DNA from: Apostichopus japonicus | Lineage: Eukaryota; Echinodermata; Holothuroidea; Aspidochirotida; Stichopodidae | DNA: 64,000 nucleotides | NCBI RefSeq assembly: GCF_037975245.1 | Contig: NC_092570.1 | Location: 1,302,501 to 1,366,500 of the forward strand | Direction: 5' to 3' | Shown here: one piece after another, positions 14,556 through 28,000 of the stretch | Numbering within the stretch: the first letter of the stretch is position 1 | Layout: every line of letters starts with the position of its first letter | Position numbers and translations under genes: made by a program | Notes under the pieces: model-generated | Database searches by the model: none | Told to the model about the DNA's origin: nothing | The model's input: only the letters and a program-made list of their open reading frames with translations

Positions 14556-17500
14556 TCATAACTATAGCAACAGAGCCTTCAGGGAGAAATATAAATAGGC
14601 GGTAGATTCTAGAAAGGAGGAGGATGATAAACAGGATCTCCTTGTTATGAGAAGACAATTCTGAATCAAATTACCGAGTTTATGACAATTACTAATGCGT
14701 TACCTACTTTAGACGGCTCTTCAATCTGTGGATTAGAGGTGACTAGTGTAGTTTACTGTTGAATGTTACATTTTATCCCAATCGTGACAGATAGTGTTTT
14801 TAGTTGAAGAATTAATGTGATTACCTAAAAATAAATCAGTAATTAACTAATGAAAAAATAAACACTTGAAACCATATTCCTTGATGTTACTTTTATTGTG
14901 AATATGCTGCATGTTTGTAATGTAGTTGGTTTTGATTGTAAAATAAATACTCCACACACCAGTCAAAAAAGATTCAGTGAAGTTGTTAAAGATAATCTTT
15001 AAGGATAATTTTAGTTCGAAATTAATTTTGATAGACTCATGAAACAAATTTCCATCGGTTGAGATTCTTCAACTCTTTAAGTGTTTTTCTTTTTGGAGAA
15101 AATACCCCGTGAAGATTATGAATCAAATCGGATAAAGGCAGTCTAGCAAACAGAGATTATAAAACGATGAGTTAAGCAGATATGATTGGACTGAGAAGTC
15201 GACAGCACCATCGAATTGGTATTAAAGGAGCGTTCCTGGTTTCTATTTTAACAGCTGGAATGTCTTGAAATTCGGAAGATTTCCTATGTAATCCTACAGA
15301 AACATAGCCTGTATTAAAGTTTTTCTCTTACAGTCTAACAAACTTACAACACTTAATTCCAACCGAAAATCCTCCTTTAAAAGTCGATCAGACAAACAAG
15401 CCCAGAACAATAAGACAAAGAAAATTAATTAATTAATTAATTAATATCACATAAAATAAAAAAATGATAATAAACTTGAACAAGCGGACGCACAAATATA
15501 AATTAAATCCCCCCCCCCAAAAAAAACCTTTCACAGAAATGCGATGCATGCACTGGGGATTATTGATGTAGTAACACTTTGGTCTAAAATACACATTGAT
15601 ATGAGTTTCTAAAATTATTTTCTTTACTTTTCATAGTTTTTTTATTATATTTTTTTTCCATTGTAAACGTTCCTTTGCTATTCTCTCCAAAGGGATTGAT
15701 GGAAATATATATATTTATTCATATAGCACTTGGATTTATGTGATGTATATCCAGTTACCATGAACTGGAATTGCCATCAATAATTGAAAAAAAATGACTT
15801 CATTGCTTAAAATCGCAAAAAAAAAAAAAAAAATAGGAAAAAAAGCACCTTAAATGCCTTTCCTATCCCCATGCCATTAATCTCTTAAAAATTGGATACT
15901 TTTATCACTTTGACACAGCATTTCTAAAAGTAGAGTGTAATCTAAGGTTTTTTGTATATGCCATATTTTTTCTTCGAAATTTCCAAAGCAAACTTGAAAA
16001 CAATCTTTTAGGCATCGTTTTTATTTACACTATGGCACGCCAGCCGGGCAAGTCTCATCCAATAACGTTCTTTTCGGGTGAAGTTAAAATACGACTGATT
16101 CATTTTAGGACAATATCTTATCCTCAGAAATGTCACAGTATTTACAAAACTAATAGCTCTAACACGTTCGTTAGCAAATGAAAAAATAAACTCCAGTCTC
16201 TACGTTTATCTTTTTCTCTCAAAGAGAGTCATAAATTATCCTAGTCCGTTGATTAACTACTCTTGTCAAAGTATAGTCTTGTATTGAAAGCACAGCTGTA
16301 TTGGTTCTTCATTAGGGTTATAGTCTGACAGTCAAATTAGTGTCTTTATATCAAGACTTTGTCCTCCCTGCAACTCCGAAATATCAGGAAACTCATTTTC
16401 TGAATAACTCATGAGAGTTTAGACAGTGTCATCTAAATCAAGGTTGACTTTGCATCCACCAGGGAGCCGCCAGCTCTCGCATTACAGAAAACCACTAAAA
16501 AATTATGGATGAGGAGAGTGCAGTGCGTAGCTCCGGTTGGGAGGGGCGCAGGGGGCACAGGGGGCATGGGGAAGGGACAAACGGACACGAAAATACCACC
16601 AAAGAAAAATTGCCGGGAATATGTTAGCTTTCATGAAAAAAAATAGGTTCGAGCAATACTCTATCTCCCCCCCCCCAGAAAGGTATTTCCCCTCAAAAAG
16701 AAGGCTACCTATTCCCCTGGGAGAGGGGACAGGGGATAGGGGAGGAGTTACTATAATAGAATAGCTTAGATTCTTAGCATATTTGTACCATTTACTATCG
16801 AGTGTTTTATAGCCAGTTTATATTTTGTTATAGATTGGTATTTAATTCCAAACTTTCAGAGACCAATTGGATCACTTAAAGTGTGGTTTTAAATTATTTT
16901 CCATGGGAAAGTGGTACCTTATACATTATGCGACAGTGCAGTTTTCTATGTTATATATTGCAGTGTGAATATGGGGGAAAAAGGAGGGTGGACAATTCTG
17001 GCTTTCCGTGGGTATACGCCTCTGGTACCACGACGTCTTCAATGTTGGGTGAAGATAGGAGAAAGTGAGGGACAGGATTAGGGAGAGGGTCGGGGGGGGG
17101 GGGCAGAGGAATGTTTACAGCTTGCCTATAAAGAAGATAGCGATTTTTTAATTTTTACGTAAAGTTAAATTAATTTTTTATCGGTTAATTGAATTTTCCT
17201 TTAGCAAAATCTATATGTTCATATCTATAACTATTACAACTTCTTGTTATATTATTCAGACATACGTTCCTTTGGTCAGTAAATTGTGACAAATTAAATT
17301 TTATTTTGATGGCAGAGTGTTATCTGACCTGATTAGTGTGAGGCCATAGTGACCTCACATCAATATCAATAGCTTCCTAAGAAAATCAATTATTTAAGAG
17401 ACTGGTGTATACCATTCTGACGGTTATCTAACTCCATTGCCTGACAATTCTACCCTTGCTTGCTTGATTACGTTGAAAAAAAAACACTTAATGATTTTAG

Positions 17501-20500
17501 ATCATGAATCAGGAATATTAAAGGCGGTGCGTCCGCGTATCATTACTGAAGATGTACTTGGATGCGAGCATGTGCACTGTGTGCTTTGGTTGTTAGGCAT
17601 ATATGTACGTATGTGTCTTTTATTTACCTTACGATACTGCTGTTAGTAAACGGTGTAGGCCTACATGTGTATAAACGTATATAGACCACAACGTTTAACA
17701 TATATAATTTAATCGTATAACAAAATATACAGATCCGTATGATGTAATAACCAAATATTCCAAGTAGGTAATTACTACCCCAGTTCGATCATTCCATCCT
17801 TCATGGAGATTTTACATAACAAAAGAGATAGTGGAAGAAACGATGTAATGGGTTACGTCGTACTCTTCAAACGCGGACGACTTGAACATAACATCAATTT
17901 GATTAAATCAACTTGATGTTTTAAAACATTAAAATCTAATAAAGTCAATCTTTAGGCATTCCGATGTCCCTCTTCAATAGAAATTTATTTTAATTGCATA
18001 TTTGTCATTCATTATACATCTTTAACGTATTTGTCATTACCCTGTTTGTTTATACTAATTCTTAACTGGATTGAGCGTTTGTATATAAACAGAAACGAAA
18101 AGACGGCTTTTACAAAAAGGACATATTTTCATCTCTCAAAGTAGAGAGCTTTAATAGAAGCTGTCATACGTTAAAAGGTTATCAGTATCGTAACATCGGT
18201 TAATGTTCCTCACAAGATGTCTGCCATACGAACGACAAAAGGATTCGGCGCTGGTCATACAAAATATCAATTTCTGAGGCCAAATTGTGGGGTACTACCA
18301 AGGGGTAGAATAATCTCCCCGGTAGGACGAACACAAACCAAATGATTCCAGGCACGGATAAATAATCCTATCATAATCTTAGAGGATTACAGTGGCTGTA
18401 AACTCAACTTGTCACTTTTACACGACCTTTCACAGTTTATGGTCGTTAAGGTCGATTTCCTGAAGGACGAGATTACAAGCATGAATCCATGATATTTAAA
18501 AGGTATGGGGAGTTATTTTAAACACATGCTTCCACTGAAAGTAAGATACACTATTAATAACAATGGTATAGGCCTTACTTTGTAGAATAATATTAATAAG
18601 CCATCATTGTTAAGTTGTGGTAGTTTTTTGTTTGTTTTTGGTGTTAAGTAATGAACAAAGTGAGTTAAAACACGGACTAACTTTAATAATTGTTATAGGT
18701 GCTCAAAGACAGCACAAACTTCAACAGCAAACATGAGCACACTATATTTTCGGATATTAAAATATTGATTTATTGTCTATGAATGAAAGATCTTGATGCT
18801 ATGAATAGTTAGTCTTTTCATGCTGTTTCGTACGACCACTGACAAAGTAACAACGTTGGATAAATAATCCATATTTCAATAAGAAATATATTCTAAATTA
18901 CATCTGGTATATGTATTAAACTAGAGTTTTGATAACAAATTACATGAAAAACGTTAATGGATATTGCATATTGACGTTAAATACGAATTGAATAAACACA
19001 AAATTGAAACTACTAACGAAATAAATTAATCCTTTCTGTTCAGTTTCAAGTGACATGATAAGATAAAGATTATTAACGCTACAGAAATATTAAGAATATC
19101 CTTTTTGACAAAAAGAAATTTATGAAATTAGATCTATAATCAATGGATACAGACAAAATTTCTCTCTTATTCTCTCTTATTGCAAAATTGATAAAGTATC
19201 GACTTAAATGTACTATTTCTCGGAGAAAACTCAACTACACAATATTTCTAGACTTTGTGTATATACATTGGTTATGTTATTATAGACTTGCACGATGTCT
19301 GAATCATCATCATTCTTAACCTCCTTCGAATATTTCATTCAATGATTTTAACTTAAAAGATATGAAGGCTACAATATGACACAAGATGTATGTTTCTGAG
19401 AGAATCAGAGCTTCTTGTTGTTTCAATGTGAACTGATAATAACATCGCCCTATATTAGAATGTTGGAAAAACAAAATAAAATCAGCCTCTCTCCCTCCCT
19501 CCCTCCCTCTTCTCTTTCTCTCGCTCTCTACCTCTCTTCCTTTCTCTCCATCTTGTAAAAGCTTGAAAACAACCCAATTAGCCATCGAGCAGTCGTATGA
19601 AATGCTGACAGACACATATGATTTTGTAAAGGGTTGTAAAAATATGAACAGACTTTTCAAAGATTTGTTAATTTTCTATCACATCTACTAAACAGTACTA
19701 TATACAGTTTCTTCAATGGTAAGAAAACTAGAAAGATTTTATAAAGGAGAGGCTGTCGTCCTGGAGTCGTTGAAGCCGACCGCTATTCTAGGGGTGGTGG
19801 GTAGGAAGGAGGGAAGGGGGAGGGGGGGAGCTGCGGGTCCATTCATTTTAAACCGCCAAACGGTGCATTCTGAGGCACATTCAGACTATACAATTATAGG
19901 TTTATAATAAGGTATGAACGCAAGGTTTTGATTTTACACATCATATTTGCTTACCTATCATATGTCATCTCACATCGCCTATATCTTTTGTTTAATTTGT
20001 ATACATATCGATAGATCAACTCACGATATCTATAAAAAAATTCACATATCTATAAATGATCCTTTTGTGTCTTTTGTTCACAGATCATGATGAAGTTTAT
20101 AATATAATTCACATCTTAGTGTCACATATCTGTGAATTATCTCATGCAGGCATATCTACATCTATAATGTTCACATATCGATAAATCATTTCATCGTGTC
20201 TCTAAGTTTGTTCACATATCGATAAATTATCTGACGCACATTCACATCCACAACTTTTGTTCACATTTCGTAAAATCGTTCAATATACTAAACGGCAACA
20301 TTGTTTCATGTTCAAATGTCGACATATGTATGACGTTGAAAAGTTCATAATTCTCTCATTTTCGAAAACATTACCACCCAGTAAAGTCAACGGTGTCCCG
20401 TTTCATCACCTTTCTTGGTTTGACTTTACTTTCACTTCTTCCGACGTTAAAACATCTCTTGTTTTACGCAATTGCCAAAACGTTTCACCTCAAACCTGAC

Positions 20501-23500
20501 ATGTGCCTTGATTAAATTCTCACTCCCAAAGGAGCTCTGGTTCTCACGGCAGCATTTTCGCCCCTTTTCACAACCGTTACCCTCCCGAGAAACGACGTAT
20601 GCCTTATATATAATTTAAAGACGCATAATATATACCCGAGCTGACATTGATTTTGCGCCTTTAAATTAACAACATAGAAACTAAAGTGAAGTATATAGGC
20701 ACACTATGCACTGACATTCAAAATGTGTTTCCATTGTGTGCTTGCACTTATCTTACAATATAATTTGGCGTCTAAGATCTTGGTTCGCTTATTAAATAAT
20801 TCGCTCACTTACGTTCCTTCCTGATTAAAGAGTGTACACAACGTTATCGATTTTTCTCATGCCAGTGAATACATTGATCTTTCCACTTCAAGGATATGAC
20901 GGTGGAGAATCTTTACCTACACGGTATTCGATTAACCGGTTTAGGGGTAGGATGGGGATGGCACATGTGAAACGAGATGGGAGGTAAGGTGGGGGGGGGG
21001 AGGGAGGAGGGGGTAATGGGGTTGCACCTGCTGTAATCGAAGATTAGACAGAATCGATTGATTGAATAATAATTAGGATTAATTAGGATAAATAATTATT
21101 AGAAAATAAAGCACGAGGATCAATAAGAAAATGAAAAAAAAAGAAACTAGATAAACATAACAAAGCAGATGAAACGAATGAAGTTAGGACAATTATAGCA
21201 AAGCAGTGTTCTACGGTTATCGAATGTTACGTTCGCACTCATTTGATTGGCATGGCGACAGAAACACATGGCCTCATCACTGTCCGTTAATTATGATAAC
21301 GCATGGTTTTTATTTATTCATATACAGTTAAGCTAAATATTGAGCAAACTTTGTTCTTTACTACACATCAGGAGGCCCCTTATCCAGACACGAATTGTCC
21401 TATACAAAATATTAATTTTTAATTCCTGTGTAAGTTCACTGTAATATTTACAGGATTTACACAAATTGAGGAATCCCTGGAAACACACCGCCGACGGAGA
21501 GCTGATATATATCATTCTTTCCTTATACATAAGTACATATGAAACGCACAGTGCACCCCTAACGATATTTGAATTTGAACCAACAGTAGGCCTACGCTAT
21601 AGTTTATTGCGGTGCTTATGAATAACAATTCTATAATCTCTTTTTGTTATCTTCAATTTCTGGTAATATCAACTATTTTTTATCAATTACTAGTAATAGT
21701 GGAGAAATTCTGCGCTCCTTCTCTCCTCTCTCTCTCTGCTTACGTTCTGAGTGCATGGTGGTTGACGTCATTGTTGTCAGAGCAGTAATAAAGGGAACGG
21801 TGGAGGCTTTCAACAAACCCTGATTATTCTCTTTACCCTGACCGTTTTATTATATAGTGTATACAAAGTAAAATGCGCAGTTTTTATTCTGCTATATCAT
21901 TTGCAATTAGATATATTTCAGGCGCCAAACTATATAGCACGATACGGCAGGAGAAAATTGGCTCTACAAAACAGTGCAGTTTCAGTAAGATTGGAATCAC
22001 CAATTCATTCATTCTTATATAGCATGGAAGGATCAGGGTCATGATTTCATATAGTCATACAATATATGTCGTATCTACATGATAGTTAACGTGTAGTCTA
22101 TATAAACAATCATATATACATTCCAATGTCTTCTGAAACTGTAACATCAGTTAAACAGCGACTCAATGCGTGCGACCTTCCGTCTTGTTTGCCTGAACAA
22201 GATTTGAGCCTTAAATGGCTACTGTATTTTTTTTATTTTTTTTTTATTTATCTCCCTCTGTTTCTTTGCAAAAGTCATAACCGTGAAATCACAATCGCGT
22301 GTTCATGGTTAGATGTAAGTGGATTCGATTCATACCAGGGTCACTTTAACACAGTCATTTAATTTGCCTATGGGTTATCGTGCTCTTGTTCAATTATCAT
22401 TGAGTCAATTATTTTGGAATTTTTATTTTATAGAGCAAACTTAGTTAAACGTATGCTCTTTTCAAGCATAGCGTATATTTAAGACCATCACATGCAAGAT
22501 GGACGATCGCACGTGTTATAAAGACGTATACCGTGGATCAAACAAGCATAACAGTACCATCATTAAGCATAATATAGACATAGGCCTACTCTCAATTAAC
22601 AAGCATAACAGTCCACCATGAAGCATAACATAGACATACTCTCAATTAACAAGCATAACATGTTGAGGGCGATCCTTCACGAGGTTCATATAGTGAGGCA
22701 TACCCTCACTTATACCATATCATATATAGAGACACTCTCAATTAACAAGCATAACCTGTTAAGGGTGACCCTTTATGAGGCTTGATATAGTGAGGTATGT
22801 CGTTCATTCACCATATCAAAGAGATACTCTCAATTAACAAGTATAACATGTTAAGGGTGATGTTACATGAAGCTTGATATAGTGAGTATATATTCATTTA
22901 CCATATCAAAGACATACTCTCAGGCTCAGCTATAACGTATGATAGTTACTAAATATTTCCGTAAATATTAAGAATAATCGAGCACACTTTTTGCCAACTA
23001 TTAGAGAGATAGGCCTACTATATACTTGCATACACATTAAAAGCAATTGAGTACCAGTACTCGTTTTTCCAACCATGCATGATCAACGTACAATTTGTTG
23101 ATATATATATATATATATATATATACATAAAGTATATAAGTGTGCACTGTCATTTGAATGCAAATTTCCTGATATCGATCTCTGATTGGAAAGACCTTAA
23201 TGTTTAGATTACTGATCTATTCTATGTATGACTAACCCGAGTCTTATTAAATCATAGATGGACATATATTGCATAGAGGGGAAGTGAAACGTCTCATTAG
23301 CGAAAGATCGATAAATAAATGTATCCGGAAAAGCGAAGCGTCTAAATGATGCACCGTAGCCTACCATTCTACCATCTGTTAATTCCGTTAATAACCGTAA
23401 CGCGGCCTGTCTGAGATTGGTGGGATTTTAGTCTTTGATCTGTGGCAATGATGGAATTCCAATATACGCGGTGATCGACTTAACCATACAGTTAAACTAT

Positions 23501-24607
23501 AGACGAAATTAGAGAGCTGTAACAGTATGAAACTCACAACTTGATAGCGTCTGCAGCGATATGTCGTTCATTCGAGATATGCACGGCTAAACTGAGGGGG
23601 GGGGGGGCCCGCAGGGAGGGGGAGCTTCATTCAGGTGGAATTAAATGGTTTTCTCCTCTAGAGATTATCTTCCAATTATTTAAAGCAACTTTCATGATGA
23701 GCACACGTAACTGTTAGTTAGAGTATTTCTTTTAAATTTTCTGTGTATAAACTATATACAGACCATTCACGGCTTCCTTACATGCACTATTTATAACGAG
23801 ACTCGTTTCCCCTTGTTTCACAGAACTGTTAGAGTTAGATCATAACTTTGTTTTTGTATTCTCATAGATGCCTGCACTAAACATGATCTAACACCGCCTT
23901 TCGGTGTTAAAACAGAACTCATATAGAGACATTGAACTTGCGATAAGCTTAAATCATGCATGTTATATATAAACTATATGGAACCTTCTTCAATTATGAG
24001 AAATGTTTCAAGGACTGCTAGAATGAATGAATGGATGGATGGAGGAATGAAGCTGTTTTCCCGGAGTTCATAAGAAGACATAATATTCTACACTGTCCAT
24101 ACGTAATATCCCCTTCACGTTACCTATACATACCAATAGATTGACAAACAAATCGACCACCTGAATTTCTGTAAGACAAAGGTGATATGGTGATATATAA
24201 TAGATCTCTGTGCCACCCGCTATTGTATACGTTCTGTAAATATGTCCATGAAATCTAGTTAGATAAGACTTGGAGTTTGCTCAAAACGCATGATAACGAG
24301 TGAACAAACTCTTCAGTACAGCGAGAAGAAGAAAAAGACATCTTGTCAAGGACCGAAAAAACTCAACGAGATGGGTTTAAAACGAGGTCAAGAGCTGTTT
24401 TTAGTTAAAAGACAAAATACATAAAACCGTCGTGGATAATCCCTGCAGCAAGTTCATGGATCAGTTTCCTTATCTTATATTTAAGCTGAAGACGAACTCT
24501 ATGGCTCTTGTCAATGTCCCACGGATGTTCATCGTTAAAAGCAACTGGTCGTGCATGTAACCTTATCCGAAACGTCGAAAAGTTAAGATATGTTGTTCAA
24601 ATCACTA

Positions 24608-24656
<49 letters not shown>

Positions 24657-24956
24657 TCATTTCTAGGTCATGTTTCCCTGAAGAGTTAATCTATAAATCT
24701 ATTATAGTCGTTGCTTGCTAACAGAGATTTTCACTCATAGCCGATATCTTTCTCATTTAATTTCTGTTTACGTGGCTGACCTTTAAGGACATTATATGTC
24801 ACAAAGATTGTGTCTAAATATCCTTGATGTACAAAATCTGGATGCTAACTAAAAGCTTCGACTTCTTCACGGTCCATCAAATTGTGTTTGTGGAATAAAC
24901 ATGTGAAGTGACGTATTTATGCGAAGCCGATTTACTTTTATCCAACGAATGGTATG

Positions 24957-25039
<83 letters not shown>

Positions 25040-28000
25040 CACTTGTACTTGACAATTAAGGGCAACGCTGAAAATCAGTCATTAAGAAATTGGATTAAAT
25101 TCTAACCACGTGTCACGCAGAACGCAAATTTGATGAAGAGGATAAAGAGAAAATATTTAGCATGAAAAGTAGGCAGATCGCCGTCTTGCTTCAGGCAGTG
25201 GACTTGTGATTACCATGGTAACCGTTGCGTACTGAAGTTGAATAAAATGAGGACTCCCATCGTATGTCGGAAAATATAGAAGTGTTACAAAGGTTGAATT
25301 CACCTGATTGTGTATGGGCCGGCATTTTATGCATCAAAACAACGAATCTTCAATTATCCCACTTAGGCTTAACCACGTGACGATAACCTGCATACATCGA
25401 TGTAGTGAGTTGTATTCTAGATAAGAGTCAATTTACATTACAAGAGACTACATGAATACGAAATTTTGACCACGATGTTGGTAATGCAAAATTAAATGTA
25501 GGCCTAAATTGACTGAAATTGACAACAACTGTATTCAGATTAATGCATATGTAAACTCTAAGCACTCTAAGCATGCCGACAGGCAGCTGATTGTACAGGC
25601 GAACAAATTGTTACATGTTTGTCTGTATTCGGTGCCGGTAATATAATAATAGGTCCCATTCAAATCCCCCAGCCTACTGTGGAACTAAATTTTATCGGTC
25701 TATTCTTTGCCTAGTACACGGTATCCATATTCCTCCTAAAGAATTGTGATATCGTATACAGCTGTGGAATTTTTTGAGGGTAACCTACATCATTTACAAA
25801 ACAAAATGGTTGCCACTTAAAGGGATATAGTTCAAGATTTAAAAAACGTATAAACAGCGATATACAGTATAACAACTAATTTGTTCAGATTAATTGGATG
25901 ACTGGCATTGTGCTATAATCTGTGACGTCACACATGAACTACAGCGGCGCATAAAAAAAAGGTGCGTTTGCTGGCATTTAAAGTTGAATTGATTATATAA
26001 CCGAGGATATCATTCAACTGTGTGATAGGCTATTGCTTTACATACGATCTACTGAATTTATGCAATTGCACAGTGATGTCAGTCAAAGAAAAATATTGAA
26101 GAAATGTCTTTGTCAATGTGTGTCATTAAAATGTTTGCTCAGAATGTACTTAATCCAAGTAGATAGTACAAATAATTTCAAAATTAAGTTTGTACATATG
26201 GTGGTGGAACACGTGGGGGGGGGGGGGGGGCGAGGATAATTGTCGGCATGAGGGAGGGGGGCCACCCCCTTCTGTCCCGGTCTGTCTACGGGCCCGTTTG
26301 GACTACGTTTTACTTTCCTGAAGCACAACACTATCCAACATTAGACCGTTGTGGTAGATTTATTCCAAGGACGTAATAAGTTAGATCATCCTGTTGTTGT
26401 TATGATATTTTCTTGTTAAAGTTTCAGAAACCATATACATTTTGAAATAAATGGCCGAATCCGAAATGCATGCATGTATATCAGTAGTATTATGACCGCA
26501 ATGCATGGTTGTATTTAAGAATCAGTCATATAAAATCACAGTACCTTTCTAAATTTCTTTTTAATTTGACTGCAGAAAGGCAAGATTCCGCCAAGTTTGC
26601 AGTTGTGGTGTTCATTCATGGCGACTCCTTTGATACCGGAGCTGGAAGCATGTACGATGGAAGTGTATTAGCGAGTTACGGTGACGTCATCGTAGTCACC
26701 TTCAATTACCGTTTGGGGATACTAGGTAAGTAGCCCCCCAAAAAGTACTTTCCCATACCGCTGAAGCACCTATAGTAGGGGTGCTCAATCCCATCCTCTT
26801 AGACCCTTCGCCTGGACGACATAAGAGCTTACCCCCCCCCCCCTGCCCAGCACAAAAATAGCGCTGGCGCTCCTGGTGTATGTTACTATACATATAGCCT
26901 ATGCTTAGTATATGCCACAGCATAGCTACACCATCCATGTTGTCAGACGACAGGCTGAACAAAATGTATGACATTTATATACCTAAATTATGCTGCTTCT
27001 TCGCCCTTTAGTGTATACAAAGAATTGTATGTTACAGCTTTCGCTAGCAAGATATACAAAAGTGAATGCATGAACGGAATGTTAAAACATATTACTGACA
27101 CACCGCAAACAGTATGCTTGGACTTTGTACTTTGCCGAGTATAAGCAATGTTTTTTTTATGTTTTTACGCAATGGCTGTAACAATGAAAGTATAGTGTCG
27201 TGTTAATCCCATATATATAGGCTATATATAATGCATGCATTGATTCATATGTAACCATTTCATGACATTTATACATGCAATACGGAATCAATGTATTCAC
27301 ATGTAATAATCTCTCAATAATTCATGATAGAAAAGACAACAGTTAGCATCATATTACGCTAAAAGGGAAAGTTGGTCTGTCCTTATACGCGGCGCAGTAA
27401 TTTATGCAAAAACAAGAAAACGTTCCTCTATTTTATATTAGGTTGATTCAGCCCCAAGGGATGCAAAGTAAACGCTTGTACAGATTACATCAGCCAACGC
27501 ACCTCAATTAGTGAACTATAGTTGTGACAAATGTTTCATGTAGGAGTTACTGCAAATCATGTCTCATTAGCGGATCGTGAAAAGCAGTAGCGAAACAGTT
27601 GAAGAAGTGGATAGGAGGGGAGGGGGAAGGCAGGGCATGGGATGGCAGGGCAGGGGAGGACAGGGGAGGGCAGGGAGGGGAAGGTTGCGTTTAGAGATGA
27701 TGTAGATATACATCTGCCTTATTATTAGCATGGGTCAAAAGGAGTTCAAATCGGATTTTATAAAGGAGGGTACGACCCGGTGGTCTTTGAAACCAACTCC
27801 CATGTAGAGGTTTGAGGTCCTCCCCCCCCCCCCCCTGCAAATGCATTCTAACGCATATTTAGACTATGAATTATATTTGTAAGGTCTAAATGCAAGGTTG
27901 TACTGATAACTATTTTGAATTTTGAGTGAGGGTAAAGAAGAAAGGGGTAAAGGGTGAGCTAGGAGGGGGCAGTAGGGGAAAGGTTTGCACCTGCATCAAT

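Larger units (their letters stand above)
13140..26575 (+). other. Neuroligin-like intron 1 (13.4 kb)
   Basis: No internal exon is needed, since exon 1 (phase 1) joins exon 2 exactly where neuroligins are contiguous. The intron holds a (CGTC)n run near 13208, TA arrays at 14.3, 24.6 and 25.0 kb, a family A element, two degenerate tandem repeats, a (TTAA)n run near 15422 and several poly-G runs. No other gene was recognised on either strand. Confidence 0.7.

Noticed and set aside
14287-14658. Minus-strand open frame of Tyr-Ile repeats
   Set aside because: Artefact of the TA microsatellite.
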